From Myxococcales bacterium (GTDB lineage Bacteria; Myxococcota_A; Polyangia; Polyangiales; Polyangiaceae): a DNA stretch of 64,000 bases. The stretch lies in NCBI GenBank assembly GCA_016703425.1, contig JADJCA010000011.1:372001-436000 (forward strand), written 5' to 3'. A program made the translations under genes and the position numbers. The notes under the pieces were generated by a model. That model was not told the origin of the DNA, did no database searches, and saw only the letters and a list, made by a program, of their open reading frames with translations. How positions within the stretch are numbered: position 1 is the stretch's first letter; the number at the start of each line of letters is the position of its first letter. Of this stretch, positions 8,261 through 17,747 are shown piece by piece.

Positions 8261-11200
8261 ATGAAGCGGCCGAGCGCTCTCGCCGCGTGGACCCTCGCTC
8301 TCGGTTTCTCCGCGTTCCCTTGCGGGGCCGAGGCCAGCACGAAGCCGGCGCGCCTCGCACGAATCGCTGAGCTGCGCGACGCGGCCGGTCGCGGCGCGCC
8401 ACGCGCCTACGTCGCGTTGCGTGAGCTTTGGCAGGAGTGGGATCAGGGTGATCCGCGCGAAGTGGAAGAGGCGCTCCGCGACGTCGCCGCCGACAAGTCC
8501 ATCGCGCCGCCCGTTCGAAGCTACGGCGCGCTGCTCGCTGCCTACGCGCGCCGCCGCCGCGGCGACCTCGACGGCGCCGAGAGCCAGATCAGAAAGCTCG
8601 GGTTCGTCTCGGCCTGGCAGGTCGTGGGCCCCTTCGACAACGAAGGCAAGACGGGCCTCGCCCGCGCCTTCGAGCCAGAGGTCAGCGCCGAGTCTCCCTC
8701 GGCGGCAAAGAGCTACGACGGCAAGGAGCGTCCGGTGCGGTGGCGGCTCCTTCCGAGCGGCGCGCCGTTCGGTTGGATTGATCTCGGCAACGTGATTCGA
8801 CCCGCGGAAAAGGGCTGCAGCTACGCGTCGACGTACGTCCGCGACAGAACGCTGGCGGACGGGAAGAGTCGCGCCATTTCGCTGTGGGCGGGGAGCGCCG
8901 GAGCCTTCAAGCTCTTCTGGAACGGGCAAGAGGTCATGGTCGACCCCAAGTACCGCTCGCTCGACGCTGACCGGCAGGCCGCCGCGGTGGTCCTCGAAGG
9001 CGGCTGGAACCGGCTGCTCGTCAAGGTGTGCGGCGAAGAAGACGCGCCGCTCTTCTCGGTGCGACTCGCCGACGACAAGGGCGCGCCCGACGAGCGGCTC
9101 GAAAGCAGCGGAGACGCCGCCCACCACGCGGCCGCAGCGACGAAGAAGGGCAGGCGCGCGCCTTCGCTCCTCGCCGGCCCCATCGACGCCTTCGAGCGCG
9201 CGGCAAAGGGCGAGAGCGCCGAGGCCCTCGAGGCCTACGCGCGCTACCTGGTCTTGTCGTTGGCCGACGACCCGGCGGAGCGAAAGGCCCGCGAGCTGGC
9301 TCGAAAGGCCGCCGAGCGCGGGCCGTCGGTCTCACGCTTGCTCCTTGCCGGCGAGCTCGCCGAGAGCCGCAATCAGCGGGCCCAATGGATCGAGCGCGCC
9401 GAGGCGATGGTCGCCAAAGGCGGCGCCACGGGCGGCGTCTCGGAGCGCGATCGCATCGCCGTCTTGCACGCGCGAGCCGCGCACGCGCGGAGCGGCGTGT
9501 ATTTCCGCGACGCGATGCCCTTCTACGATCGCATCCTGGCGCAAGATCCCGACGACGTGACGGCGCTCTTGGCCCGCTTCGAGCTCTACCTCGAGGCCGA
9601 CCTCGCGAGCACGGCGACGACGCTGCTGGAACGCGCCGTGACGAGAAGGCCGCGAAGCGTGGCGCTCCTGCGCGCGCTCGCGTCGTCGCTGCGGCAGCAA
9701 GGCCGCGTCGCCGAGGCCACAGAGATCGAAGAGCGCTACGCCCAGCTCCGCTTCGACGACCCCGGTTACCTGCGGGACCGCATCGAATTGGCCGTCGCAC
9801 GCCGCGACAAGGCGTCCGCCGCGCGCCTCCGCGAACGACTCATGAGGGTCATGCCCGATCACTTGCCCACGCTCCTTTGGGTCGCGCGGAGCGCCCTCCA
9901 GCTCGGCGAGCCGGAGCGGGCGCTCCCCCTCCTCAGGCGATGCCTCGAGCTTGCCCCCGAAGACATCGACGCGCTCCGCGCCTTGGCCGACGCAAACTCG
10001 GTCCTCGGCAAGCGCGACGAGCAACTGGCGCTGCTCCGTAAGGTCTTGGTCCTCAAGCCTCAGGCGAAGGAGGTCCGCGAGTACCTCTCGCAGCTCGAGC
10101 CGGAGCGGCCCAGGCCCGATGAAGCCTACGCGCGCCCCTCCAGCGAGTTCCTCAAGCTGCGCGGAGCGCCGGCCGACGGCGCAAGTCAGCGGACGCTCTC
10201 CAGCCTGCGAGTCACCACGGTGTACCCGAACGGCCTCGCGAGTCGCTTCAACCAGCTCGTGTGGCAGCCGCTGACGGAGAGCGCCGCCCAGGAGGCGCGC
10301 CAATACGCGTTCACCTACGAAGCCGACAGCGAAACGGTGCAGCTGCGCGGCGCACGCGTCTTTCGCAAGAGCGGCGCCGTGGAGGAGGCCGTCGACGTCG
10401 GCGAGGGCCCGGCCAACAACCCCGCCATGGTGATGTACACCAGCGGCCGCACCGTTTACGTGCGCTTTGCACGCGTCGAGGTGGGCGATGTCGTAGAGCT
10501 TCGCTACCGACAGGAAGACGTCAGCGCCCGCAACGCCTTCGCCGACTACTTCGGCGAGGTCACGACCTTCCCGTCGAACGAGCCCGTGGCGCGCGCCGAA
10601 TACGTGCTCATCACGCCGAAGTCCCGCACGTTCCATTTCAACGAGCCTCGCGTCGCGGGCCTCAAGCGAACCTCCACAGAAGGCGGGAGCGAGCGCATCG
10701 ACCGCTTCGTGGCCGAGAATCTGGCGCCGCTCCCTCCTGAGCCGCTGCAGCCGCCTTACAGCGAGCTCTTGGGGTACGTGCACGTCTCGACCTACAAGTC
10801 GTGGGAAGACGTGGGCCGCTGGTACTGGGGCCTCGTCAAAGATCAGTTCGTCGCCGACGACGAGGTTCGCCGCCGCACGCAGGAGATCACCAAGGGCCTC
10901 ACGGATCCGCGCGCCAAAGTGAAGGCGGTCTACAACTGGGTCGTCCAGAAGACGCGCTACGTCGCCCTGGAGTTCGGCATCCACGGCTTCAAGCCCTACC
11001 GCTGCGCCCAAATTTTCGCGCGAGGCTTCGGCGACTGCAAAGACAAGGCGACGCTGATCGTGACCATGCTGAAAGAGCTTGGGATCCCGGCCACCATCGT
11101 CATCGTGAGGACCGGCATGCGCGGCGACTTCGACGAGAAGCCGGCGAGCCTCGCGCCGTTCGATCACGCCATCGCTTACGTGCCGAGCATGGACCTCTAC

Positions 11201-11950
11201 CTCGACGGCACCGCCGAATGGACCGGCTCCTCGGAGCTTCCAGCCATGGACCGGGGAGCGTTGGCGCTTCAGATCAACGAGGGAAACGCGAAGCTCGTCC
11301 GCTTGCCCGACGCGCCCGCCGCGGAGAGCGTCTCATCCAAGACCATCGAGGTGAACCTCGAAGCCGACGGCAAGGCAACCATCGACCTCCGCGCCGAGGT
11401 CACCGGCGTTTCTGCGCCAGGTTTTCGCGAGCGCTACCACGCGACCTCGACGCGCAAGGCTCGCTTGCAGGAGGATCTGTCGCAGGAGGTCCCGGGCCTC
11501 GAGGTCGCCGCCGTCGAGGCCAACGACCTCTTGAACCTCGAGGAGAAGGTCTCGCTCCGGGTTCGCGGCAAGTCGTCGATCGTGGGAAAGCGAGAAGGCG
11601 ACCGCTTGAGCCTCGCCGTGGGTCCGCGCGAGTCCATGGTCCGCGACTACGCGGCCCTCTCGCGGCGCTCGACGGACCTCAGGTTGCGCGCCCGCTCGAC
11701 CACCGAACAAGCTTGGAAGGTGAAGCTGCCGCCGGGCATGAAGGTGGCCGACCTGCCGGCGGCCCAAAGCGGGACGACCCCCTTCGGCAGCTACCGGCTA
11801 CGCGTCGAACAGACCGGCAACGTCGTCTCCGTCAGCACGACGGTCACGCTCGACAAGAGCCGCATCAAGGCCTCGGAATACGGGGCGTTCCGCACGTTCT
11901 GCGAGAGCGCCGATCGCGCGCTCGGTCAACGGCTCGTGCTCGCCCGATGA
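8261..11950 (+). CDS. Secreted TPR / DUF3857 / transglutaminase-like protein with intact catalytic triad
   Basis: A protein of 1229 residues from ATG 8261 (MKRPSALAAWTLALGFSAF, signal peptide cleaved near AEAS). Order: an N-terminal repeat and beta-sandwich region (VGPFDNEGKTGLARAFEPE), a long TPR array (about residues 330-640), then DUF3857 (about 680-850; VYPNGLASRFNQLVW). A transglutaminase-like core follows, with RGFGDCKDKATL, FDHAIAYV and LYLDGTAEW. By position the triad is Cys926, His969 and Asp982. A C-terminal beta domain ends the protein. It probably acts in the periplasm or at the surface; the substrate is unknown. Its stop overlaps the next gene by 4 bp. The longer open frame upstream has no signal peptide, so I prefer this start. 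Confidence 0.85.
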   Translation: MKRPSALAAWTLALGFSAFPCGAEASTKPARLARIAELRDAAGRGAPRAYVALRELWQEWDQGDPREVEEALRDVAADKSIAPPVRSYGALLAAYARRRRGDLDGAESQIRKLGFVSAWQVVGPFDNEGKTGLARAFEPEVSAESPSAAKSYDGKERPVRWRLLPSGAPFGWIDLGNVIRPAEKGCSYASTYVRDRTLADGKSRAISLWAGSAGAFKLFWNGQEVMVDPKYRSLDADRQAAAVVLEGGWNRLLVKVCGEEDAPLFSVRLADDKGAPDERLESSGDAAHHAAAATKKGRRAPSLLAGPIDAFERAAKGESAEALEAYARYLVLSLADDPAERKARELARKAAERGPSVSRLLLAGELAESRNQRAQWIERAEAMVAKGGATGGVSERDRIAVLHARAAHARSGVYFRDAMPFYDRILAQDPDDVTALLARFELYLEADLASTATTLLERAVTRRPRSVALLRALASSLRQQGRVAEATEIEERYAQLRFDDPGYLRDRIELAVARRDKASAARLRERLMRVMPDHLPTLLWVARSALQLGEPERALPLLRRCLELAPEDIDALRALADANSVLGKRDEQLALLRKVLVLKPQAKEVREYLSQLEPERPRPDEAYARPSSEFLKLRGAPADGASQRTLSSLRVTTVYPNGLASRFNQLVWQPLTESAAQEARQYAFTYEADSETVQLRGARVFRKSGAVEEAVDVGEGPANNPAMVMYTSGRTVYVRFARVEVGDVVELRYRQEDVSARNAFADYFGEVTTFPSNEPVARAEYVLITPKSRTFHFNEPRVAGLKRTSTEGGSERIDRFVAENLAPLPPEPLQPPYSELLGYVHVSTYKSWEDVGRWYWGLVKDQFVADDEVRRRTQEITKGLTDPRAKVKAVYNWVVQKTRYVALEFGIHGFKPYRCAQIFARGFGDCKDKATLIVTMLKELGIPATIVIVRTGMRGDFDEKPASLAPFDHAIAYVPSMDLYLDGTAEWTGSSELPAMDRGALALQINEGNAKLVRLPDAPAAESVSSKTIEVNLEADGKATIDLRAEVTGVSAPGFRERYHATSTRKARLQEDLSQEVPGLEVAAVEANDLLNLEEKVSLRVRGKSSIVGKREGDRLSLAVGPRESMVRDYAALSRRSTDLRLRARSTTEQAWKVKLPPGMKVADLPAAQSGTTPFGSYRLRVEQTGNVVSVSTTVTLDKSRIKASEYGAFRTFCESADRALGQRLVLAR

Positions 11951-12351
11951 CGTTCCGCGCGGCCTCCCCCGCTTGCCCCGCCTGCGGCGCGCTCGTGTCG
12001 AGCCGCGTCCTGTTCGACGTCGCCGTTCTGCGATGCCCGTCGTGCAACGGCGCCTGGCTCGATGGCTTGGCGATGACCGCCGCTTCGCTGGATCGCCGTG
12101 AGCCGCGCGCGTCGGCCCTTCGCGCCCTTCCCTGTGTGCGCTGCGGCGCTCCGCTGACGGAGCCCGACGGCCTTCACGAGCTCGCTGCTTGCGGCGCCGG
12201 CTGCGGCGTCTTCGTCCCGGCGGCCGCGGCGGACGCGCTGCTCTCGCGCACGGGACACGGCACGCTCCCGCCACCGGCGCCGCACCTCGTCCGTATCTTG
12301 GCTATCGTCCGCGCGCTCGAGCGCGAACCCCGAAGCGAGTCCCCATCATGA
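11947..12351 (+). CDS. Small double zinc-ribbon protein between two transglutaminase-like genes
   Basis: A 134-residue protein with two four-Cys modules. The first reads CPACGALVSS then LRCPSCNGAWLD, like the zf-TFIIB ribbon. The second reads CVRCGAPL then CGAGCGVFV. No transmembrane helix or signal peptide is seen, so it is probably cytoplasmic. It overlaps its upstream neighbour and its downstream neighbour by 4 bp each (ATGA), so the three genes are almost certainly co-translated. Function is unknown. Ribbons of this type bind nucleic acid or protein. Confidence 0.8.
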   Translation: MTFRAASPACPACGALVSSRVLFDVAVLRCPSCNGAWLDGLAMTAASLDRREPRASALRALPCVRCGAPLTEPDGLHELAACGAGCGVFVPAAAADALLSRTGHGTLPPPAPHLVRILAIVRALEREPRSESPS

Positions 12352-15300
12352 GCCGTCCCCGCCACCCACGAGCGCTTACCGTTTCCCGCGTTCTGCTCGC
12401 CGTGCTCGCCACAGCCACCAGCGTCGGCTGCGCCGGCGCCGCTGCCGACGGAAGCGCGAAGACCTCGGCAGAGTCCTCGAGAGCCGTTCGGTCGCTCGCC
12501 ACGCTCCGCGAAGACGCGGGCGACGGGGCTGAGGCCCTTGGCCTGTTGGCCCTGGGAGAGATGATCTTGCCGGGCGGGGATCGCACAAGAGCCGTGAGCG
12601 CGATCCAGCGACTCGAACAAGACGGCGCGCGCGGCCACCTCGCGGCGCTCGCGCGAGGCCTCCACGCCGAGATGCACGGCCGCCCCACCGCCGCCGCCGA
12701 CGCGTACGTGCAGGCGCTCCTGGCCGCGAAGGAGAGCGCCGAAGAAGACGTCGCTGTCACCGCGTGGTTCGCGGCGCACCGTATCGGGCAGTTGCGGTCG
12801 AGCGTCGCGGGTGTCCTCGAGAAGTACCGACGCGTCTTCGAGGCGCTCACCGTGGCGCCGGGCCAGCTCGGGTGGCGGGCCGTCGCCGAGCTCCTCGACT
12901 TCACGCTCGCCGCCGAACAAGCGAAGGCCGAAGGAGAAGGCGCCGCGGCCGCCGAACGCATCGCGGCGCGCGTCGGCTGCGCAAGGCCGGTTCGACTGGC
13001 GGGCCCCTTCGGAGCTGGGAACGCCGCGTCCCGACGACGCCACTACGCGGCGGAGCGTCCCGGACCTTGGCCGCCAGTATTCGCCGACGATCCCATCCGA
13101 GGCACCACGCCTCGCGTCCTTCGGACGGACCAGCCGCGCTGCCACGCCACGGCTGCCGAGGAGACCGAGGCCGGCGTCTTCTACGCGGAGACCTTCTTCA
13201 CCGCCGCCGAAGAGACGGATCTCATCGTCGCCGCGCAAGGTGCGCTGGCCGTCTTCATCAACGACGCCCCGGTCCTCGATCGCGATCTACGTGAATGGGG
13301 CGTGTGGCAGCGCTTCGGCGCCCGCATCGTCGTTCCCAAGGGTCGCCACCGCGTCGTCGTCCGCTTGCTCGGCGACGGCACGACGCTGCGATTTCTTCGC
13401 CCCGACGGCCGCCCCGCCGCCGTCACCACCGACGGCGATCCTGAGAAGGCCTACTCATCGGTGCCGGCCCGGGTGCTCGCCGATCCCAACCCCATCGACG
13501 CCATCGTGCGACGTCGCGGCGAGAAGGACGGGCTCCGCGCCTTCTTCGCCGCCTACGTCGCGCACGTCGAGTCGATGGACGACGTGGCCGCCGCGCTCCT
13601 CGAGCCGCTCGTCTTGCCGGAGGACGCCGCCGGCATCGCGCTGGAGCTGGGCGCGCTCTACGCGCGCGGCGACACCGCGTACCCCGACGACGCCAAGCGC
13701 CGGAATGAACGCGGCCTTCGGACGCGGGCCGCGGCGCGCGACCCGGGCCTTTGGTACTCGCGGGCGTGGCTCGCCATCGACTCCGGTGAGCAACGGGGCG
13801 GCGTCGAGGCGGTCGTGCCGCTCTTGGCGCTCTCACGAGAATTTCCCGAAGTCCCCGACGTGGCCGAAGGGCTCGCGCGCCTCTACGGTCGCCTCGGCTG
13901 GCGCGGCGAGCGGCTCGCGACGCTGAAGACGATTGGCGCGCGGTTCCCCGACGACACCTCGGGCCTTCGCATGCTGCTCGCGGCCCTCGACGAGGAGGGC
14001 CCGCCGGCGGAGGCCGACGCGCTTGCCGCCCGAATCCAGAAGCTCGACCCGGACGCCGAGTTGGCGGTCGACCGCGCGCTCGCGAAGCACGATTTCCAAG
14101 GCGCCATCGCGGAGCTTCGCCGCATCCAGAAGCGGCGCCCCGACAAGAAGGACCTCGCGGGCCGCATCGCGCAGGTCCTCGAACAAAGCGGCGATCCCGC
14201 GGCAGCGGCCAAGCAGCTCGCGCTCGCGCTCGAGCGCGACCGCAACAACGCGAAGGCGCGCTTTCGCCTCGCCGACCGGGCGCTGGCCCGCGGCGATGAG
14301 GCGGCGCTTCGTCGTGCCCTCGCCGAATCGCTCGAGGCCGGCGCCGCAACGAGTGATCTGCGCGACGCCATCGCGCTCGTCGAAGGCGCCACGCACCTTG
14401 AGGGCTACCGCATCGACGGCCGCGCCGTGCTTCGCGAATTTGATCGCTGGGAGAAGAGCGGCAAGAAGATGGATGGCACCGCGGCGCGCATCCTCGACTA
14501 CGCGGCCCTCTGGGTTCATCCCGACGGGACGAGCGAGATGCTCGAGCACGAGATCCAGCGCATCCAGTCGCAAGAGGCCGTCTCGAAGGAGGCCGAACAG
14601 CCGCCGCCGGAAGGCCTCGTCTTGCGCATGCGGGTCATCAAGAAGGACGGCAGCGTCCTTGAGCCCGAGCTCGTGGCCGGCAAGCCCACCGTGACGATGC
14701 CTCACCTCGAGATCGGCGACGTCGTCGAGACCGAGCGCATCATCCAGACGAGCAGCGACGGCGACCCGCGGCGGTATCGAAGCCCGCACTGGTTCTTCCG
14801 CGAAGCCGACAAGGGCTATTGGCGGAGCGAGTTCGTGACCGTCACGCCGAAGGGCAAGGCCCTCGAGATCGAGACCCGCGGCAAGGTGCCGGCGCCGACC
14901 AAGAGGTCGCTCGGCGCCTTCGTCGAGCACCGCTTCCGCGTCGACGAGAGCCCGCCGGCGGTCATCGAACCGGATGCTCCGCGGCCCGTGGAGTTCCTTC
15001 CGAGCGTACGCATCGGTTGGGGCATCGATCTCGAGTCGACGCTCTTGCGCCTCGTCGACGTTGGCACCGACGAGACACCGCTCGACCCGCGCCTCGGCGC
15101 CATCGCCGCCACCATCGTCCGCGACGCGCCGGCCTCCGATCCGATGGAGCGGGCGCGACGCGTCTACCGATGGGTCCTGTCGGCCGTCGAAGAGGGCAAC
15201 GAGAACGACGGGCGCCGCGCCGTGCTCGCGCGACGTGGCAGCCGCCAAGCTGCGTTCGTGCACTTGGTCCGGCAGCTCGGAATGAACGTCTCGCTCGCCA

Positions 15301-16178
15301 TCGCGAAAAACCGCCTGGCGATGCCCGCGCTCGGAAAGATGAGCGAGGTCGAAAATTGGGACAGCTTGGTGTTGCGCCTCGAGCCTCCCAAGAACGCGAC
15401 GAAGGCGCCGCCTCCCGCGCAGTGGATGGTCGTGCGCGACAAGTTCACCCCCTTTGGCTTCGTGCCTCCCGAGCTCCGAGGGCAACAGGCCATCGTGCTC
15501 GCCGCCGGCGCGCCGCGCGTCACCTTGCCGAGCGAGGGCTCCTCCGACGGGGTCTTCTTCGAAGGGCGCGCCGTCGTCCGGGAAGACGGCGGCGCGAGCC
15601 TCGAGCTCGCGCAACGATACGGCGGTCGCATCGCGACGCAGATGCGCGGCGTGCTCGATCGCATCGCGCCGGGCCAGCTACGCGATTTCGTGGAGACGCG
15701 CCTCGTCGGCCGGACCTTCTCCGGCGCGCGTATCAAGGACGTTGTCGTCGAACACAAGGACGATCTCGACCTCCCGATCACCATCCGCGTCACAGCCGAC
15801 GTCCCTGAGCTCGTGCGACGCGGCGAACGAACGAGCGTCCTCAAGCCGGTTTTTCCCATCAAGCTCGTCCAACTCGCTTCGCTTCCGGCGCGAGAGACGC
15901 CGCTGCTCTTGCCGACGTCGTCGCACGCCGAGGTCCTGTTCAAGGTCGTCTTTCCCGAAACGTGGCGGATGCCGTCGAGCCTTCCGCCGGGCGAAGTGAA
16001 GGACGGCGAGCGCTGGGTCACAGTCAACGACCGTGTCGAAGGGCACACCATCACGCTCGACCGGAAGGTCGAGGTGCCCGCGGGGCGCGTCGCGCCCGGC
16101 GGCGACTACGCCGCGCTCCTCAAGTTCACGCGCGACGGCGACGCGCTCCTCGAACGCGAGGTCGCCGTCGGACGGTGA
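12348..16178 (+). CDS. Lipoprotein with TPR, DUF3857-like and degenerate transglutaminase domain
   Basis: A protein of 1276 residues. ATG 12348 gives a lipoprotein signal (VLLAVLATATSVGC, lipobox SVGC). The layout parallels the gene at 8261: an N-terminal beta-sandwich (VRLAGPFGAGN), TPRs around residues 440-680, a DUF3857-like region (LHPDGTSEM-type stretch near 720), then a transglutaminase-fold segment (ERARRVYRWVLSAVEE). Where the paralogue has GDCKDKATL, this protein has ARRGSRQAAFVHL (about residues 961-973), so the nucleophilic Cys is absent. It is therefore a likely pseudo-enzyme, perhaps a binding partner or regulator of the active paralogue. The operon ends here. Confidence 0.82.
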   Translation: MSRPRHPRALTVSRVLLAVLATATSVGCAGAAADGSAKTSAESSRAVRSLATLREDAGDGAEALGLLALGEMILPGGDRTRAVSAIQRLEQDGARGHLAALARGLHAEMHGRPTAAADAYVQALLAAKESAEEDVAVTAWFAAHRIGQLRSSVAGVLEKYRRVFEALTVAPGQLGWRAVAELLDFTLAAEQAKAEGEGAAAAERIAARVGCARPVRLAGPFGAGNAASRRRHYAAERPGPWPPVFADDPIRGTTPRVLRTDQPRCHATAAEETEAGVFYAETFFTAAEETDLIVAAQGALAVFINDAPVLDRDLREWGVWQRFGARIVVPKGRHRVVVRLLGDGTTLRFLRPDGRPAAVTTDGDPEKAYSSVPARVLADPNPIDAIVRRRGEKDGLRAFFAAYVAHVESMDDVAAALLEPLVLPEDAAGIALELGALYARGDTAYPDDAKRRNERGLRTRAAARDPGLWYSRAWLAIDSGEQRGGVEAVVPLLALSREFPEVPDVAEGLARLYGRLGWRGERLATLKTIGARFPDDTSGLRMLLAALDEEGPPAEADALAARIQKLDPDAELAVDRALAKHDFQGAIAELRRIQKRRPDKKDLAGRIAQVLEQSGDPAAAAKQLALALERDRNNAKARFRLADRALARGDEAALRRALAESLEAGAATSDLRDAIALVEGATHLEGYRIDGRAVLREFDRWEKSGKKMDGTAARILDYAALWVHPDGTSEMLEHEIQRIQSQEAVSKEAEQPPPEGLVLRMRVIKKDGSVLEPELVAGKPTVTMPHLEIGDVVETERIIQTSSDGDPRRYRSPHWFFREADKGYWRSEFVTVTPKGKALEIETRGKVPAPTKRSLGAFVEHRFRVDESPPAVIEPDAPRPVEFLPSVRIGWGIDLESTLLRLVDVGTDETPLDPRLGAIAATIVRDAPASDPMERARRVYRWVLSAVEEGNENDGRRAVLARRGSRQAAFVHLVRQLGMNVSLAIAKNRLAMPALGKMSEVENWDSLVLRLEPPKNATKAPPPAQWMVVRDKFTPFGFVPPELRGQQAIVLAAGAPRVTLPSEGSSDGVFFEGRAVVREDGGASLELAQRYGGRIATQMRGVLDRIAPGQLRDFVETRLVGRTFSGARIKDVVVEHKDDLDLPITIRVTADVPELVRRGERTSVLKPVFPIKLVQLASLPARETPLLLPTSSHAEVLFKVVFPETWRMPSSLPPGEVKDGERWVTVNDRVEGHTITLDRKVEVPAGRVAPGGDYAALLKFTRDGDALLEREVAVGR

Positions 16179-16216
16179 CCCGACGGGCGGCGCGCGGCCC
16201 GCTTGCGCGTGCCGTT

Positions 16217-16239
16217 GGTAGGCGCTACGCGCGCTTACC
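16217..16239. terminator. Hairpin between convergent genes
   Basis: A 9-bp stem GGTAGGCGC / GCGCTTACC (one G-T pair) around a TACGC loop lies between the plus-strand operon ending at 16178 and the minus-strand gene ending at 16249. Position and symmetry suit a bidirectional terminator; there is no long T run. Confidence 0.5.
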
Positions 16240-16248
16240 TTGCTGCGC

Positions 16249-16950
16249 CTACTTGGCCGGAACGCCCGCGTCGCCAGCGACGGGAGCGGCCGGCGCCGAG
16301 CCCGGCGGCGCCGCGAGGCCGTTGATGCGCTGTCGCACGCCGACGTAGGCCGCGTCGAGCTTGGCCCACTCGTCGACGAGTCGAAGCCGCTCGGTCGCCG
16401 ACTGCGGATAGACGCCGCCGTCTTTGGTCTTCGCGAGCTCGCTGTACCGCCGCCAGAGCTCTTTGGCCTCGTCCCACTTGTGGAGGCGCTCCTTGGCGCT
16501 GGCGAGCACGAACACGATGCGCGGCTTCGTCGCCGCCGTTTGCGGAGCCGCGTCGTCGGCCACCATGAGCGCCGCCTCCGCGTCCTCGGTCTTGCCTTTG
16601 GCCAAGAGCGCCTCGCCGAGCGCGTATTGCGCGACGGCACTGCGCGGCTGAAGCTTCACGGCCTTGCGGAAGGCCAGGAGCGCGCCTTCTGAGTCGCCGT
16701 CGACCCATTTCTTGGTCCCATCGACCACCGACGCCATGGCCTCGCTCATGGCGGTCTGGTTGTTCGCGTCGAATCGCTTGGGCGCGTCAGCCGCCTTGTC
16801 GGCCTTCTCGACCTTGTCCGTCTTGTCGGACTTTTCCGCCGTCTTGTCGGCCTTCTTCGGGTCCTTGGAGTCGGCCTCGGCGGTCGTCCAAACGAAGGCG
16901 ACGGAGGCTGCAAGGAGCGTGGCAACGAGGGTGCGAGCGCGCGGCAACAT
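16249..16950 (-). CDS. Exported TPR protein with Lys/Asp-rich linker
   Basis: A 233-residue protein. The N terminus MLPRARTLVATLLAASVAFV is a signal peptide. Residues 27-58 form a highly charged Lys/Asp/Ala linker with repeated ADK and SDK units. The rest is helical TPR-like sequence (ALLAFRKAVKLQPRSAVAQY, ALGEALLAKGKTEDAEAAL). The C terminus is Ala/Pro/Gly-rich. It probably serves as a periplasmic scaffold; no enzymatic motif is visible. It is a single gene, convergent with the transglutaminase operon and divergent from the methyltransferase operon. Confidence 0.75.
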   Translation of the reverse strand: MLPRARTLVATLLAASVAFVWTTAEADSKDPKKADKTAEKSDKTDKVEKADKAADAPKRFDANNQTAMSEAMASVVDGTKKWVDGDSEGALLAFRKAVKLQPRSAVAQYALGEALLAKGKTEDAEAALMVADDAAPQTAATKPRIVFVLASAKERLHKWDEAKELWRRYSELAKTKDGGVYPQSATERLRLVDEWAKLDAAYVGVRQRINGLAAPPGSAPAAPVAGDAGVPAK

Positions 16951-17054
16951 GGCCGCGAGACTAGAGCGTATTTCGTGCCTGCGCGACGCCGAAGTCGGGT
17001 TCGACGAGTGGTGTTTCCTTGCAAGCCTTGGAAATCGCCCCGAAGATCTCCCGA

Positions 17055-17747
17055 ATGCTGCCCCGTGTCCTCGAACCCGAGATCATGGACACGGCCCTCG
17101 ACGCCGCCGACTACGACGCCATGGATCACGGCGCCGTGAACGAGGCCTTCTGCCGTGATTTTCTCGCGGCACGCCCTCAGTTGGCGTGCGTATTGGACGC
17201 GGGCACCGGCACCGGGCTCATCGCCGTGGAGCTTTGCCGCCGCGCGCCCGCGGCGAACATCGTGGCCATCGACCTTGCCAACGAGATGCTCGCGCTGGCG
17301 AAGAAGAACGTTCAGGCCGCGGGCTACGCCGACCGCATCGAAGTGGCGCGACGCGACGCGAAGCGAACAGGCTTCGACGACGGCGACTTCAGCGCCGTGA
17401 TCTCCAACAGCCTCGTGCACCACCTGCCGGAGCCCGGAGCTTTTCTCAAGGAGGCCGCGCGGCTCCTCGCGCCGGGTGGGCTCCTCTTCGTGCGCGACCT
17501 CGCGCGCCCCGAAGACGAGACCGCCGTGTCGTCGCTCGTCGACCGATACGCGCTTGTCACCGCCACGGACCCGACGCTCCGCTCACGGGAGTCGCGGCAA
17601 CGAGCGCTCTTCGCGGCGTCGCTTCGAGCGGCGCTCACGTGCGACGAGGTGTCGGCCCTGCTGCCCGACGCGCTTCGGGTCGGGGCTCGCGTCGAGCTGA
17701 CGAGCGATCGTCACTACACGCTCGTCGCGCGGAAGGCGCGTGCGTGA
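17055..17747 (+). CDS. Class I SAM-dependent methyltransferase
   Basis: Starting at ATG 17055 (MLPRVLEPEIMDTALDAADY) the protein has 230 residues; ATG 17019 would add 12. Motif I is VLDAGTGTGLIAVEL, motif II has the acidic residue in IVAIDLANEMLALAKK, and ISNSLVHHLPEPGAFLKE is the motif-IV-like segment. LLAPGGLLFVRDL follows. The substrate is unknown. The stop overlaps the GTG start of the SctQ-like gene by 4 bp, so the two are co-translated. Confidence 0.85.
   Translation: MLPRVLEPEIMDTALDAADYDAMDHGAVNEAFCRDFLAARPQLACVLDAGTGTGLIAVELCRRAPAANIVAIDLANEMLALAKKNVQAAGYADRIEVARRDAKRTGFDDGDFSAVISNSLVHHLPEPGAFLKEAARLLAPGGLLFVRDLARPEDETAVSSLVDRYALVTATDPTLRSRESRQRALFAASLRAALTCDEVSALLPDALRVGARVELTSDRHYTLVARKARA

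Noticed and set aside
9332..11167. A 611-codon antisense frame inside the first transglutaminase gene
   Set aside because: Lacks any motif; the plus frame carries the complete catalytic triad.
13833..15614. A 593-codon antisense frame in the DUF3857 lipoprotein gene
   Set aside because: No domain and shadow-type composition; the plus-strand gene has a lipobox, TPRs and a start overlap.
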